From assembly GCF_024282095.1 (NCBI RefSeq), contig NZ_JAMWZS010000002.1, forward strand, positions 95,523 to 159,522: DNA of 64,000 nucleotides. Reading direction: 5' to 3'. Position 1 is the first letter of the stretch. Each line of letters starts with the position of its first letter. The notes under the pieces are model-generated. The model did not search any database, had not been told where the DNA came from, and saw only the letters and a list, made by a program, of their open reading frames with translations. Position numbers and translations under genes: made by a program. The DNA is from Nitrosomonas sp. (lineage in GTDB: Bacteria; Pseudomonadota; Gammaproteobacteria; Burkholderiales; Nitrosomonadaceae). Below, piece after piece: positions 9,272 through 19,650 of the stretch.

Positions 9272-11055
9272 ACACATCACCTTGGATACAAATCGGTTTA
9301 TTTCTTATTGTCCTCTTTGTAGTCGCCTGGCCTTTAGGCCGCTATCTTGCAAACGTATTTGATGGGCAGCTAACGCGCCGCTTCATTTGGCTGGATAAAT
9401 TTGAACATAGATTCTGTCGTTTTATTGGCACTAATCCGGAAGAAGATATGCCATGGCAACGTTATGCAACAGCCATCGTGCTATTCAATGTTATAGGTGT
9501 AGCTGTTGTATATGGCTTGCAACGTTTTCAGAGTGAACTGCCTCTGAATCCTCAAGCATTTGGAGCTGTTTCTTCAGACTCGGCCTTCAATACAGCAATA
9601 TCCTTTGTCACCAATACCAATTGGCAAGGTTATGGCGGCGAGTCGACGATGAGTTACTTGACACAAATGCTCGCTTTGACGGTACAGAACTTCGCATCAG
9701 GTGCAACCGGCATTGCAGTTGTCATTGCACTGATCCGCGGTTTTACGCGAAGGAATGCTGCTGGTATCGGTAATGCCTGGCTCGATTTATCGCACTCAAT
9801 ATTCTATGTGCTATTGCCATTGTCTTTTATATTCTCATTAATTCTGGTGAATCAAGGGGTTATTCAGAATTTCAATGCTTATCAAGAAGTCAAACTGATA
9901 GAGCCGCTTGAATATGCCGCACCGAAGCAAGATCTTAATGGTCAGCCGTTGCAGGATGATCTAGGAAACGTGATCATGGAGGCGATCAAAACAGATAAAC
10001 AGTCCATTGCCATGGGGCCGGTTGCCTCGCAGGAAGCAATTAAACTGATAGGAACCAACGGTGGTGGTTTCTTCAATGCGAATTCAGCACATCCTTTTGA
10101 AAACCCGACTCCGCTCACTAATTTTCTGGAAATGATCAGTATCTTCCTGATTCCGACCGCACTCTGCTTTGCTTTTGGTCAAATGGTCGGAGACCAGCGG
10201 CAAGGATGGACGATTCTTGCTGCGATGACTGTGCTATTCATTACGATGGCAGCGGTAGCATTGTGGTCTGAATCCCACTCGAATCCACTTATCACCCAAT
10301 TGGGTGCGGATGGGTCAATGGGCAATCTCGAAGGCAAGGAAATACGGTTTGGCATCATTTCTTCTGCATTATTTGCGACAGTCACGACAGCCGCCTCCTG
10401 TGGAGCGGTCAATGCGATGCATGATAGTTTTCTGCCATTGGGCGGTTTAATTCCGATGGGATTGATGATGCTGGGTGAAGTTGTATTTGGTGGTGTTGGT
10501 GCGGGATTATATGGGATGCTCATATTCGCCATACTCGCCGTTTTTTTATCTGGATTGATGATCGGACGCACACCGGAATATTTAGGTAAGAAGATCGGCG
10601 TATTCGAGATGAAGATGGTGTCGATTGCGATTCTGATTGTGCCTTTGCTAGTACTCGGTGGTGCCGCAATCGCCGTTGTTACTGAAGTAGGCAAGGCAAG
10701 TATGGCCAACCCAGGCGCACATGGATTCTCCGAAGTGCTGTATGCATTCACTTCGGCTGGAAACAATAATGGATCTGCCTTTGCGGGGCTTTCAGCTAAT
10801 ACACCTTTTTACAACATTCTGCTTGCTATCGCGATGTGGTTTGGGCGATTCGGCGTCATTATTCCCGTGTTAGCCATTGCAGGCAGATTGGCAGCAAAGC
10901 CAAAGCTCGCTGTAACCAGTGGAACGCTGCCGACACATGGGCCATTATTTGTTGTGCTGCTAATCAGCACAATCATCATCATCGGAGCACTTAACTACGT
11001 ACCAGCGTTAGCACTTGGCCCTATCATCGAACACTTGCAGCTATTCTCACACTAA
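9268..11055 (+). CDS. kdpA: K+-transporting ATPase, K+-binding/translocating subunit A
   Basis: KdpA is the inner-membrane channel-like subunit that selects K+ for the Kdp P-type pump. The 595 residues match the family length, and about ten hydrophobic segments are visible. Selectivity-loop motifs include TNTNWQGYGGESTMSYLTQM (about residue 112), GTNGGGFFNANSAHPFENPT (about 262) and TSAGNNNGSAFAGLSANTPF (near 500), the repeated pore loops of the SKT superfamily. It overlaps kdpF by 4 bp and is followed 15 bp later by kdpB. Expression is expected at low external K+. Confidence 0.97.
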   Translation: MNTSPWIQIGLFLIVLFVVAWPLGRYLANVFDGQLTRRFIWLDKFEHRFCRFIGTNPEEDMPWQRYATAIVLFNVIGVAVVYGLQRFQSELPLNPQAFGAVSSDSAFNTAISFVTNTNWQGYGGESTMSYLTQMLALTVQNFASGATGIAVVIALIRGFTRRNAAGIGNAWLDLSHSIFYVLLPLSFIFSLILVNQGVIQNFNAYQEVKLIEPLEYAAPKQDLNGQPLQDDLGNVIMEAIKTDKQSIAMGPVASQEAIKLIGTNGGGFFNANSAHPFENPTPLTNFLEMISIFLIPTALCFAFGQMVGDQRQGWTILAAMTVLFITMAAVALWSESHSNPLITQLGADGSMGNLEGKEIRFGIISSALFATVTTAASCGAVNAMHDSFLPLGGLIPMGLMMLGEVVFGGVGAGLYGMLIFAILAVFLSGLMIGRTPEYLGKKIGVFEMKMVSIAILIVPLLVLGGAAIAVVTEVGKASMANPGAHGFSEVLYAFTSAGNNNGSAFAGLSANTPFYNILLAIAMWFGRFGVIIPVLAIAGRLAAKPKLAVTSGTLPTHGPLFVVLLISTIIIIGALNYVPALALGPIIEHLQLFSH

Positions 11056-11070
11056 CAGGTAGGAGTATTC

Positions 11071-13134
11071 ATGAAAAAAACACGAACCCTTCCGTTATTC
11101 GACCCGGTATTGATCAAGCCGGCGCTCATCAATGCGCTGAAGAAACTTACCCCGCAAGCGCAATGGCGTAATCCGGTGATGTTTGTAGTCTGGGTCGGTA
11201 GTGTCCTCACAACGATATTGGGTATTGATGCTCTCGTCGGCCATGGCGAAGCACCAGCAGGATTCATTTTTACGATAGCTGCATGGTTATGGTTCACCGT
11301 TTTATTCGCCAATTTTGCGGAAGCACTCGCTGAAGGTCGAGGCAAAGCACAGGCAGCAGCCTTGCGCGGTGCGCGGAAGAATATTATGGCAAAGAAATTA
11401 GCTGAGCCTAAGCTCGATGCAAAAATTACGACTATTGACTCCCTATCGCTGCGAAAAGGCGATATCGTACTCATTGAAGCGGGCGATTTCATTCCGGCTG
11501 ATGGAGAAGTCATTGAAGGCGTCGCTTCTGTTGATGAATCCGCCATCACCGGCGAATCTGCACCGGTTATCCGCGAATCGGGCGGCGATTTCTCAGCAGT
11601 TACTGGCGGTACGCGCATCCTATCGGATTGGCTGATAATTCGCGTGACAGCAAATCCGGGAGAGGCATTCCTGGATCGCATGATTGCAATGGTAGAAAAC
11701 GCCAAACGTAAGAAAACACCCAATGAGATAGCACTAACTATTTTGCTCGTTACGCTCACACTGATATTTCTATTCGTATGCGCAACGCTATTACCGTTTT
11801 CAATCTATAGTGTTGAGTCAGCAGGATCGGGCTCACCGGTATCCATTACCGTTTTAGTCGCACTCCTGGTTTGTCTTATTCCGACGACCATCGGCGGTTT
11901 GCTGTCAGCGATTGGCGTGGCTGGAATGAGCAGGATGATGCAAGTGAACGTGATTGCTACCTCTGGGCGTGCAGTTGAAGCCGCTGGCGATGTGGATGTA
12001 TTACTGCTCGACAAGACGGGAACAATCACACTGGGTAATCGGCAAGCATCTGCCTTCTTACCAGCACTCAATGTTCAGATTAAAGAATTAGCTGATGCCG
12101 CACAACTCGCCTCGTTAGCCGATGAAACACCGGAAGGCCGATCCATCGCAGTACTTGCAAAACAGGAATTTGGATTGCGTGGTCGTGAATTGCATAATGC
12201 AGTTTTCGTTCCTTTCACTGCGCAAACACGCATGTCCGGCGTAGACTTTGGTGACCGCAAGATCCGAAAAGGCGCAGCAGATACGATTCGTGCCTATATT
12301 GAAAACCTAGGGAGTACTTTCCCTGAAAATGTTGAAGTTCTAGTTGATCAAGTATCACGTCGTGGCAGCACCCCTTTAGTCGTAGCGGATGGCGCTCGCG
12401 TGCTCGGTGTCATTGAACTCAAGGATATCGTTAAAGGTGGTATTAGAGAGCGTTTTAGCGAATTACGGAAAATGGGCATTAAAACAGTGATGATCACGGG
12501 CGACAATCGCTTAACTGCTGCTGCGATAGCCGCTGAAGCGGGTGTTGATGACTTTCTCGCTGAGGCCAAGCCTGAGGATAAGCTTAAATTGATTCGTGAG
12601 TATCAGGTACAAGGGAGATTGGTTGCCATGACCGGAGATGGCACAAATGACGCACCGGCGCTTGCGCAAGCTGATGTAGCCGTTGCCATGAACTCGGGTA
12701 CGCAAGCAGCAAAAGAGGCAGGCAATATGGTTGATCTTGATTCCAACCCAACCAAGCTGATCGAAATTGTCGAAACCGGTAAACAAATGTTGATGACGCG
12801 CGGAGCGCTGACAACTTTCTCAGTCGCTAACGATGTCGCCAAGTACTTCGCAATTATTCCCGCAGCATTTGCCACTACTTACCCACAGTTAAAGATGCTC
12901 GATATCATGCAGCTTAACACGCCCTCATCGGCGATTCTTTCGGCTGTGATCTTCAACGCGATCATTATTGTGTTTCTGATTCCACTGGCGCTCAAAGGTG
13001 TGAAATACCAAGCATTGGGTGCTGCTTCGCTATTACGTAAAAATTTGCTGATTTATGGTCTGGGCGGTTTGCTCGTTCCATTTATCGGCATCAAACTGAT
13101 TGATGTCCTATTAGGTCTTTTAGACCTCGTTTAA
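11071..13134 (+). CDS. kdpB: K+-transporting ATPase, ATP-hydrolysing subunit B
   Basis: KdpB is the P-type ATPase subunit that energises K+ uptake. It has 687 residues. It shows the actuator motif TGES in [12 protein letters not shown], the phosphorylation motif DKTGTIT with the aspartate at residue 314, and MITGDN and [11 protein letters not shown] in the P domain. Transmembrane helices flank these, with a C-terminal group after [13 protein letters not shown] good AGGAG ribosome-binding site precedes the ATG. It is fourth in the transcription unit that starts with the 28-residue peptide. Confidence 0.98.
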   Translation: MKKTRTLPLFDPVLIKPALINALKKLTPQAQWRNPVMFVVWVGSVLTTILGIDALVGHGEAPAGFIFTIAAWLWFTVLFANFAEALAEGRGKAQAAALRGARKNIMAKKLAEPKLDAKITTIDSLSLRKGDIVLIEAGDFIPADGEVIEGVASVDESAITGESAPVIRESGGDFSAVTGGTRILSDWLIIRVTANPGEAFLDRMIAMVENAKRKKTPNEIALTILLVTLTLIFLFVCATLLPFSIYSVESAGSGSPVSITVLVALLVCLIPTTIGGLLSAIGVAGMSRMMQVNVIATSGRAVEAAGDVDVLLLDKTGTITLGNRQASAFLPALNVQIKELADAAQLASLADETPEGRSIAVLAKQEFGLRGRELHNAVFVPFTAQTRMSGVDFGDRKIRKGAADTIRAYIENLGSTFPENVEVLVDQVSRRGSTPLVVADGARVLGVIELKDIVKGGIRERFSELRKMGIKTVMITGDNRLTAAAIAAEAGVDDFLAEAKPEDKLKLIREYQVQGRLVAMTGDGTNDAPALAQADVAVAMNSGTQAAKEAGNMVDLDSNPTKLIEIVETGKQMLMTRGALTTFSVANDVAKYFAIIPAAFATTYPQLKMLDIMQLNTPSSAILSAVIFNAIIIVFLIPLALKGVKYQALGAASLLRKNLLIYGLGGLLVPFIGIKLIDVLLGLLDLV

Positions 13135-13153
13135 TCGCAAATCAGGAGCTATG

Positions 13154-13729
13154 ATGAAAAACCTCATCCGTCCGGCCATCACATTATTTATTTTGATATC
13201 ACTTGTTACCGGCTTACTTTACCCGCTAGCAGTTACCGGCATTGCACAAATCGCTTTTCCGGAACATGCTGCTGGCAGTGTGATTAAACGTGGCGAAGAA
13301 GTCATCGGTTCTTCCCTGATTGGACAGAACTTTTCTGGGCCAACCTACTTTTGGAGCCGCCCTTCTGCGACTGCTCCAATGCCCTATAACGCGGCAAATT
13401 CAGGCGGCTCCAATCTGGGGCCAACCAATCCCGTATTGATAGAGGCAGTTAAAGAACGTGCCAAGAACATACTTGCAAGTCACCCAGACAAAGTGGAAAA
13501 AATTCCAACGGATCTCGTCACTACGTCAGCAAGTGGTCTGGATCCACATATTTCACCCGCCGCAGCATATTACCAAGTCGAACGCGTTGCAACAGCGCGT
13601 AATACCGATGCGGCTATAGTCAAATCTCTGGTTGATCGATCAATTGAAACGCCACAGTGGGGTTTATTGGGTGATTCGCGTGTCAATGTTTTACGACTAA
13701 ACTTAGCCCTTGATGCATTGGAAAAATAA
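13154..13729 (+). CDS. kdpC: K+-transporting ATPase subunit C
   Basis: KdpC is the periplasm-facing single-span subunit that helps assemble KdpABC and raises ATP affinity. It has 191 residues from the second of two adjacent ATGs (13151, 13154). AGGAG is better spaced for the second. One N-terminal transmembrane helix is followed by family motifs SGLDPHISPAAA and the region FWSRPSATAPMPYNAANSGG. Its stop overlaps the kdpD ATG (TAATGA), so the sensor kinase is translationally coupled to the pump. Confidence 0.96.
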   Translation: MKNLIRPAITLFILISLVTGLLYPLAVTGIAQIAFPEHAAGSVIKRGEEVIGSSLIGQNFSGPTYFWSRPSATAPMPYNAANSGGSNLGPTNPVLIEAVKERAKNILASHPDKVEKIPTDLVTTSASGLDPHISPAAAYYQVERVATARNTDAAIVKSLVDRSIETPQWGLLGDSRVNVLRLNLALDALEK

Positions 13730-16398
13730 TGACTGATGAGCGTCCTGATCCAGATCATCTGTTAGCGGAGATCAAGAAAGAGGAAATTGCTGCGCAACGT
13801 GGCAAGCTAAAAATCTTCATCGGTGCCTGTGCTGGAGTAGGCAAAACCTACGCCATGCTTAATGCCGCTCAACAACGGTTAGCTGAAGGGATTGACGTCG
13901 TTATCGGCGTGGTTGAAACGCATGGGCGTAGCGACACCATAAAGCTTTTGGAGAAGCTTCCCCTATTACCATTACATGAAATCAAATACCGGGGGAAATC
14001 ACTTCTTGAATTCGATATCGACGCTGCACTGCAACGAGCGCCGCAGTTAATCATCATTGATGAGCTCGCGCACACAAATATCGAAGGCTCAAGGCATATG
14101 AAACGCTGGCAGGATGTTGACGAACTCTTGGCACGTGGAATTGATGTTTATACGACGCTGAACGTTCAGCATCTTGAGAGTTTGAATGATGTGGTTGGCA
14201 GCATCACCGGCATCCGCGTCTGGGAAACGGTTCCAGATCGTTTTTTTGATAACGCAGATGATGTGACCTTAGTTGATCTGCCACCTGACGAGTTATTGGA
14301 GCGGCTTAGAGAAGGCAAAGTCTATGTGCCCGAGCAAGCCGAACATGCCGCCAAGAATTTCTTTCGCAAGGGTAATCTGATTGCATTGCGCGAACTCGCT
14401 TTAAGGCGCACAGCCGATCGTGTCGATTCACAAATGCGAGCCTATCGGGCAGATCATGCAATTGCCAATGTTTGGCAGACACGTGAACGTATTATTGCCT
14501 GTATTGGCCCAGATTCCATGGGTAATAAGCTGGTGCGCAGTGCCGCTCGCTTGGCAAATGAGCTAAAAGCTGACTGGCACGCAGTATATGTTGAAACACC
14601 AGCACTCCAGCGTTTATCCAAGGGTGATCGGCAACGTATTCTTGATCATCTTAAGTTAGCTGAAGAACTCGGCGCAGAAACGGCAACGCTAGCTGGCAGT
14701 GATTTGATTGCAACATTGATTGCATATGCACAAAGCCGGAACGCCAGCAAGCTGATCGTTGGCCGCCCAGCGGATTTCTCTTGGTTTCAGCATTTGCGTC
14801 CTCGTTTTATCGATGCACTAGCTCGATTAGCGCCCGATATTGACATCTATGTAGTTGTCGGCAATGAGAAACCTACTCGAATCAAGAACCGGGAAATCAA
14901 ACCTGGCGCGACCAAATGGCGGAACTATGCGTGGGCCACAATTGCGTGTGGAATAACGACCCTATTAGCTGAAGCATTGTTACGTATTTTCGATTTATCG
15001 AATGTCGTCATGATATTGTTGTTAACTGTCGTGGGCATTTCGATCAGATTCGGTCGTGGTCCCGGCGCATGGGCTGCAGCACTGTCAGTGTTGTTGTTTG
15101 ATTTTTTCTTTGTACCGCCACGATTCTCATTCTCTGTTTCCGATGTGCAATATTTATTCACTTTCGCCTTGATGCTACTAATCGCCTTAACCATCGGACA
15201 GCTTGCAGCAAAACTGCGATTTGAAGCGACTATTGCCAATTTGCGCGAACGGCGCGCCCAAGCACTGGCAGCCCTTTCCAAAGAGCTATCTGGCGCATTA
15301 ACCGTTGAACAAGTCGTTGAGATTGCAAACCGGAATGTCAGTGGAATATTTAATTCAGCAGTAGCGGTGCTCCTGCCCAGTAGTCAAGAGAAGACCAAAG
15401 TAGCTGGCACATCATCCTCTCAGCCAACAATTGATATCGCTGTTGCGCAGTGGGTTTATGATCATCAATTGCCTGCCGGTCTTGGTACACATACATTGTC
15501 TGCAGCCGCTTCACATTACCTTCCCCTTAAAGCCCCGATGCGCACTCGCGGGGTACTCGTTCTGGAAGCCAAGGATTTGCTTTTTCTTAATGAACCGGAG
15601 GAAAAACGCTTACTCGACACTTTCGCGGCACAAATTGCTCTGGCTCTGGAACGCGTCCACTATGTCGAGGTTGCGCAGGACGCATTGGTCTCAATGGAAG
15701 GAGAACGGTTGCGGAATTCATTACTTTCCGCGATCTCACATGATTTACGGACTCCATTGACCGCTTTGGTCGGATTGTCCAGCACGCTTGCAGACACCAA
15801 TATCCCAGAAAATACCCAGAAAGAACTTGCTCTTGCTATCCGGAATGAAGCGCAACAAATGACTGAGTTGGTCACAAATCTACTCGATATGGCACGATTG
15901 CAAGCCAGTGGCATAAAGCTGAAAAAGGATTGGCAATCAATAGAGGAGATTGTAGGCAGTGCATGCATGCAACTTCATCGCGTAATGACCACAAAAAAAC
16001 TGATTATTTCGATTCCTGCCAGCTTACCTTTATGTGAGTGTGATCCTATTTTAATACAACGGGTTATTGTCAATTTGCTCGATAATGCTGCCAAATATAC
16101 ACCCACTGGCAGTACGATTTCGGTTTCTGCCACTGCCGGAAATAATGAAATAACTATTGTAGTGGAAGATAATGGACCTGGTTTGCCACTCGGCCAAGAA
16201 ACCAAACTATTTGACAAATTCACACGCGGAGAAACTGAATCGAACAAACCAGGCGTTGGTCTTGGTTTGGCGCTTTGTAAAGCGATCATCGAAGCCCATG
16301 GTGGAAAAATTTCCGCAGAAAATCGAGTCGATGGTGGCGCTCGTTTTACTGTGACGCTGCCACTTGGTATTGCTCCTATACCAGAAGAACTGTTATGA
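13729..16398 (+). CDS. kdpD: Osmosensitive K+ channel histidine kinase KdpD
   Basis: This sensor kinase controls kdp expression in response to K+ limitation or osmotic upshift. Of 889 residues, the N-terminal KdpD domain begins with a Walker A (GACAGVGKT, residues 32-40) and includes DELAHTNIEGSRHMKRWQDV. A universal-stress-like segment (about 250-375) follows, then four clustered transmembrane helices (about 400-495), a GAF-like linker, and the kinase core. The phospho-acceptor lies in SHDLRTPL (His671), with ATPase boxes NLLDNAAKYTP, DNGPGLP and GVGLGLALCKAIIEAHGG. It overlaps kdpC and kdpE by one and four bases. Confidence 0.97.
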   Translation: MTDERPDPDHLLAEIKKEEIAAQRGKLKIFIGACAGVGKTYAMLNAAQQRLAEGIDVVIGVVETHGRSDTIKLLEKLPLLPLHEIKYRGKSLLEFDIDAALQRAPQLIIIDELAHTNIEGSRHMKRWQDVDELLARGIDVYTTLNVQHLESLNDVVGSITGIRVWETVPDRFFDNADDVTLVDLPPDELLERLREGKVYVPEQAEHAAKNFFRKGNLIALRELALRRTADRVDSQMRAYRADHAIANVWQTRERIIACIGPDSMGNKLVRSAARLANELKADWHAVYVETPALQRLSKGDRQRILDHLKLAEELGAETATLAGSDLIATLIAYAQSRNASKLIVGRPADFSWFQHLRPRFIDALARLAPDIDIYVVVGNEKPTRIKNREIKPGATKWRNYAWATIACGITTLLAEALLRIFDLSNVVMILLLTVVGISIRFGRGPGAWAAALSVLLFDFFFVPPRFSFSVSDVQYLFTFALMLLIALTIGQLAAKLRFEATIANLRERRAQALAALSKELSGALTVEQVVEIANRNVSGIFNSAVAVLLPSSQEKTKVAGTSSSQPTIDIAVAQWVYDHQLPAGLGTHTLSAAASHYLPLKAPMRTRGVLVLEAKDLLFLNEPEEKRLLDTFAAQIALALERVHYVEVAQDALVSMEGERLRNSLLSAISHDLRTPLTALVGLSSTLADTNIPENTQKELALAIRNEAQQMTELVTNLLDMARLQASGIKLKKDWQSIEEIVGSACMQLHRVMTTKKLIISIPASLPLCECDPILIQRVIVNLLDNAAKYTPTGSTISVSATAGNNEITIVVEDNGPGLPLGQETKLFDKFTRGETESNKPGVGLGLALCKAIIEAHGGKISAENRVDGGARFTVTLPLGIAPIPEELL

Positions 16399-17078
16399 AA
16401 ACACCTCGAATTCTGATTATCGAAGATGAAAATCAGATTCGTCGTTTCGTGCGTATAGCGCTGGAAGCAGAGAATTTTGATGTGAGAGAAGCGGATAGCG
16501 GTACACGAGGTTTAATTGAAGCTTCTACTAGGCAACCTGATCTTGTCATTATTGATCTTGGTCTGCCTGATCTCGAAGGAAAAGAAGTCATTCGGCAAAT
16601 TCGTGGATGGTCCGAAATGCCCATTGTTGTGTTGTCCGCCCGTGATCGCGAAGAAGAAAAAGTCGCAGCGCTTAACATAGGGGCTGATGATTATTTGACA
16701 AAACCGTTCGGTATACCGGAGCTGGTTGCACGCGTTCGGGCACACTTGCGACGACATCATTGCAATGAGAATCAGAGCAATCCGATAGCACACTTTGGTG
16801 ATGTAACCATAGATCTTTCAGCACATATAATAACGCGTGCTGGCACGGAGATTCACCTCACACCGATTGAATACCGATTACTATTGACTCTCATCAATGC
16901 GCGCGGGCGGGTAGTTACACATAATCAACTGATGCTGGCAGTATGGGGACCTAATTATTCAGAGCGCTCACATTATTTACGTATTTACATGGGACACTTG
17001 CGACAAAAACTAGAGCGTAATCCAGCTCAGCCTGAATTTCTGCTTACTGAACTTGGAGTTGGTTACCGGCTAGTATAA
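16395..17078 (+). CDS. kdpE: Response regulator KdpE (OmpR/PhoB type)
   Basis: The 227-residue transcriptional activator of the kdp genes has a receiver domain with acidic pair EDE (residues 10-12), phospho-acceptor Asp54 (VIIDLGLPD) and the conserved lysine in LTKPF. The C-terminal winged-helix DNA-binding domain runs from about residue 130 (HLTPIEYRLL to VGYRLV). Its ATG overlaps the kdpD stop (ATGA). It is the last gene of the kdp unit. The 187 bp after it hold no clear terminator or gene. Confidence 0.96.
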   Translation: MKTPRILIIEDENQIRRFVRIALEAENFDVREADSGTRGLIEASTRQPDLVIIDLGLPDLEGKEVIRQIRGWSEMPIVVLSARDREEEKVAALNIGADDYLTKPFGIPELVARVRAHLRRHHCNENQSNPIAHFGDVTIDLSAHIITRAGTEIHLTPIEYRLLLTLINARGRVVTHNQLMLAVWGPNYSERSHYLRIYMGHLRQKLERNPAQPEFLLTELGVGYRLV

Positions 17079-17265
17079 GACAATAGCCTCAGAACCATTT
17101 TAGTTTAGCGTGAATATGAATTAAACAAAGCATTGAGAAACCTGAATAGTAGTAGTTTGATTTTCCGTGTAAATTAGCCGAGAAGCCTCACTGATTCTAT
17201 AACGATTTGAAGTTTCCATTGATAATATTTGAGTTAGATTAATACAACCTTTGTAAATTTGATCC

Positions 17266-18927
17266 ATGATGACCACTACTACTTCAAATCATACTGTCCG
17301 CCATTTCCGCGAAGTGCTTTTCTGGCCAGTGCAAATGATGCCGCTTGCGGGCGCCAGAAACGCACAACCCTACTGGGAATTGCTGGCACAGGGCGACAAA
17401 GACAATCCATGGCGCAGGCTGAAGGACAGATTTCAGGCGGATGGGCTTGATTTTGATGAACGACACTACAAGGAATTCGTTACCTTTTTGCCATATGTCC
17501 AGCGCTTCATCTATGGCGAAACCCGCGGTCATATGTCCGATAATGCATCCGATCCGCCTGGCGGTTCGGCAATCAAAATATTCCGAAGATGCGGGGTTTC
17601 CGCCTTGCGACTGGTTCTGCGCGAGGGCGAAGCACCCATCACGCTGGATGTGGAGCATATCGAACTCTGGTTTTTCGACGACATCAACGTGGCTTTCCTC
17701 AAAGTGGAATTATCCGCCACCGATCTGCCATTCGCCTGGGTATGCGACCTGCTGTATCGTTTTGGCCGCGCCTACCCTACAGGCTGGGATGAAGACGGTC
17801 ATGGCAAGCACAATGTCCACCGAGCCGAGTGGTTATCTGTAGATGGTGCGGTTCTCGCCGTGTCAGATTCAGATAACCACAAAAAATTTCTCTCCTACAC
17901 CCGCGAGCATCGCTCACCAGGTGTTTCAGAACACTGGGATTTTCTCCTGCGCCCTTTGGTGCTGGATCCATCGAAAGAAACTGGCATCTTGCGCTACCGC
18001 CAGATCGAATACCATCGGATGCCATTGATGGCCTTCCTGGCAGTGGACAATCCGCGCGACATAGATCGGGAGAACTGGGTGCGCCTCGGTCTGGTCGCCA
18101 CCCTTCCTCCCGACGAGTCGTTACCAACGCATGATCCGGACGTGGTCGAATTCGAATCACGCTACTGCTATGACCGCTTTTGGACAGACACCAAGGCCGG
18201 CCCCAACACTCGCTTCCTCTGCACTGGTCGCGCCTTCCTTGTCGTTGGGGATGCACATGCCGATTATTTTCATGACAAGGCGCGCGGCATCCTGGCCCAG
18301 TTCCGCCATCAGTACGTTTTACTGTTCCTGATCGCACATTTTCACCGCGCCTCGCTGTTGGTATTTTCTAACCGCATGGTGGATGCGGTGCATGACTTGG
18401 ATATTCGCGTACCGCAATCTATAAATTGCTTCCGACGCAGGGTTTACGCCGGTTTCGAGGCTTTCTTGCGCTTCACCCACCGTTACTGGTATCACGAATT
18501 GTCCGAGAGATCCCACGTACAGGCGCTCTACCGCTTGTGCAGTAAACATCTGGGCAACGATTCCCTGTACCAGGAGGTGAAAGAAGATCTGCGGGACATG
18601 AGCCAATATCTCGACAGCAACACGCAGCGCCAGCAATCCACCACAATCGTCCGCCTCACCGTGGTGACCACGTTCAGTATGATCGGCACGGTGGCTACTG
18701 GGCTGCTCGGCATGAATCTCATTGCCGAAGCCGACGCACCCGTCTCCACTCGCCTGACTTATTTCTTAGTTACCACGCTGATCACGGCATTACTCATGTT
18801 GTTGGCCATTCTCAAGTCGAAGCAGCTCTCGAGTGTAATGGACATGCTGGCTGATGACCAGAAAAGCCTGCGCACCCGCTTGGCCGGACTGGGCAAGGCA
18901 TGGCAACGCAACCCGCCCAAGCCTTGA
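17266..18927 (+). CDS. Large CorA-like divalent-cation transporter homologue
   Basis: A 553-residue protein, long for CorA (about 315-370). Its first 460 residues are soluble and only partly helical. Two C-terminal transmembrane segments follow (about 465-484 and 498-520). The first ends in GLLGMNL with GMN at residues 482-484, the CorA-family selectivity signature. A charged helical tail closes the protein. This supports a CorA-type pentameric inner-membrane channel for Mg2+ or another metal. The N-terminal region is not one I recognise. The start is one of two adjacent ATGs without a strong RBS. It stands alone after kdpE. Confidence 0.7.
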   Translation: MMTTTTSNHTVRHFREVLFWPVQMMPLAGARNAQPYWELLAQGDKDNPWRRLKDRFQADGLDFDERHYKEFVTFLPYVQRFIYGETRGHMSDNASDPPGGSAIKIFRRCGVSALRLVLREGEAPITLDVEHIELWFFDDINVAFLKVELSATDLPFAWVCDLLYRFGRAYPTGWDEDGHGKHNVHRAEWLSVDGAVLAVSDSDNHKKFLSYTREHRSPGVSEHWDFLLRPLVLDPSKETGILRYRQIEYHRMPLMAFLAVDNPRDIDRENWVRLGLVATLPPDESLPTHDPDVVEFESRYCYDRFWTDTKAGPNTRFLCTGRAFLVVGDAHADYFHDKARGILAQFRHQYVLLFLIAHFHRASLLVFSNRMVDAVHDLDIRVPQSINCFRRRVYAGFEAFLRFTHRYWYHELSERSHVQALYRLCSKHLGNDSLYQEVKEDLRDMSQYLDSNTQRQQSTTIVRLTVVTTFSMIGTVATGLLGMNLIAEADAPVSTRLTYFLVTTLITALLMLLAILKSKQLSSVMDMLADDQKSLRTRLAGLGKAWQRNPPKP

Positions 18928-19201
18928 ACGATCAAAGTTCCACTTCCTTTAGGTAGCCCGCTTTTGATGGAATAAGAAAAACATGATTTGCGGGCTCCAC
19001 TGAAGCACGATACAGATATTCTCAACACCTCAGGATTTCAAAAACGTATATTTGTGATCGATACCAATCACTCACTGAATAAATTTGCTCAGATGCTTTT
19101 TAACAGATTGACTGTTAAACCGCAGTAGTCATCTTCGTTATCCCAAAGTTAACTGAGAAACGATCGCGCATAGAGGAGTCCGGAGAATGTGAACTAACGG
19201 G

Positions 19202-19543
19202 ATGGATAACCAAGTTGTGGAAATTAATGCATTGGTTGATACAGGAGCGACTTTTATGTATGTCACCGAAGCAATCGCTTTGCAGCTTGGTTTTGATATT
19301 ACTGAAGTTGGTCGGCAAATGGCCACGCTCGCAGATGGCCATCAACTCAAGGTGCCGAAAATCGCTCCAATAGAAATAGCATTTGAGAATCGTACTTACG
19401 TAACCGAAGCGGTTGTGCTGGGTAATGAGCCGTTACTCGGTGTCATTCCTTTGGAGGCAGTGGATTTGATTATTGACCCTCGCCAGCAGTCTTTGATTGT
19501 AAACCCTCAGCATCCCAATTACCCCGTAGCCTTGGCAAAGTGA
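19202..19543 (+). CDS. Small retropepsin-like aspartic protease (clan AA)
   Basis: A 113-residue protein with the catalytic signature LVDTGATFMYVTE at residues 11-23 and a second hydrophobic region ending LLGVIPLEAVDLIIDPRQQS. This matches stand-alone clan AA retropepsin-like proteins, which act as dimers. An in-frame TGA at 19190 lies just upstream, so the ATG at 19202 is the only convenient start. No good ribosome-binding site is placed for it, although GGAG occurs about 10 bp upstream of a two-codon ATGTGA. Such genes often belong to toxin-antitoxin or mobile regions, but no partner is seen here. Confidence 0.6.
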   Translation: MDNQVVEINALVDTGATFMYVTEAIALQLGFDITEVGRQMATLADGHQLKVPKIAPIEIAFENRTYVTEAVVLGNEPLLGVIPLEAVDLIIDPRQQSLIVNPQHPNYPVALAK

Positions 19544-19565
19544 CCTATAGCCATACGGCGTAACT

Positions 19566-19650
19566 TATCTGGTCATTGTCCATATTTAAGCTTTCAACGT
19601 TTGAATCAAATCAATTCCGGATGGAGTGAGCTTATCCGGGCTACTTGTTG
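19566..19650. repeat. REP-like palindromic repeat R2
   Basis: A diverged copy of the block at 8825-8911. CCGGAT (19617-19622) and ATCCGG (19634-19639) form the stem and GGCTACTTG ends the unit. It abuts the copied gltD tail directly, whereas at the other copy the order is gltD tail, 125 bp, then REP. A recombination joint therefore lies at about 19650. Confidence 0.6.

Noticed and set aside
18954-18997. Inverted arms AGCCCGC and GCGGGCT after the CorA-like gene
   Set aside because: The spacer is over 25 bases and no T-run follows, so a terminator hairpin is unlikely.
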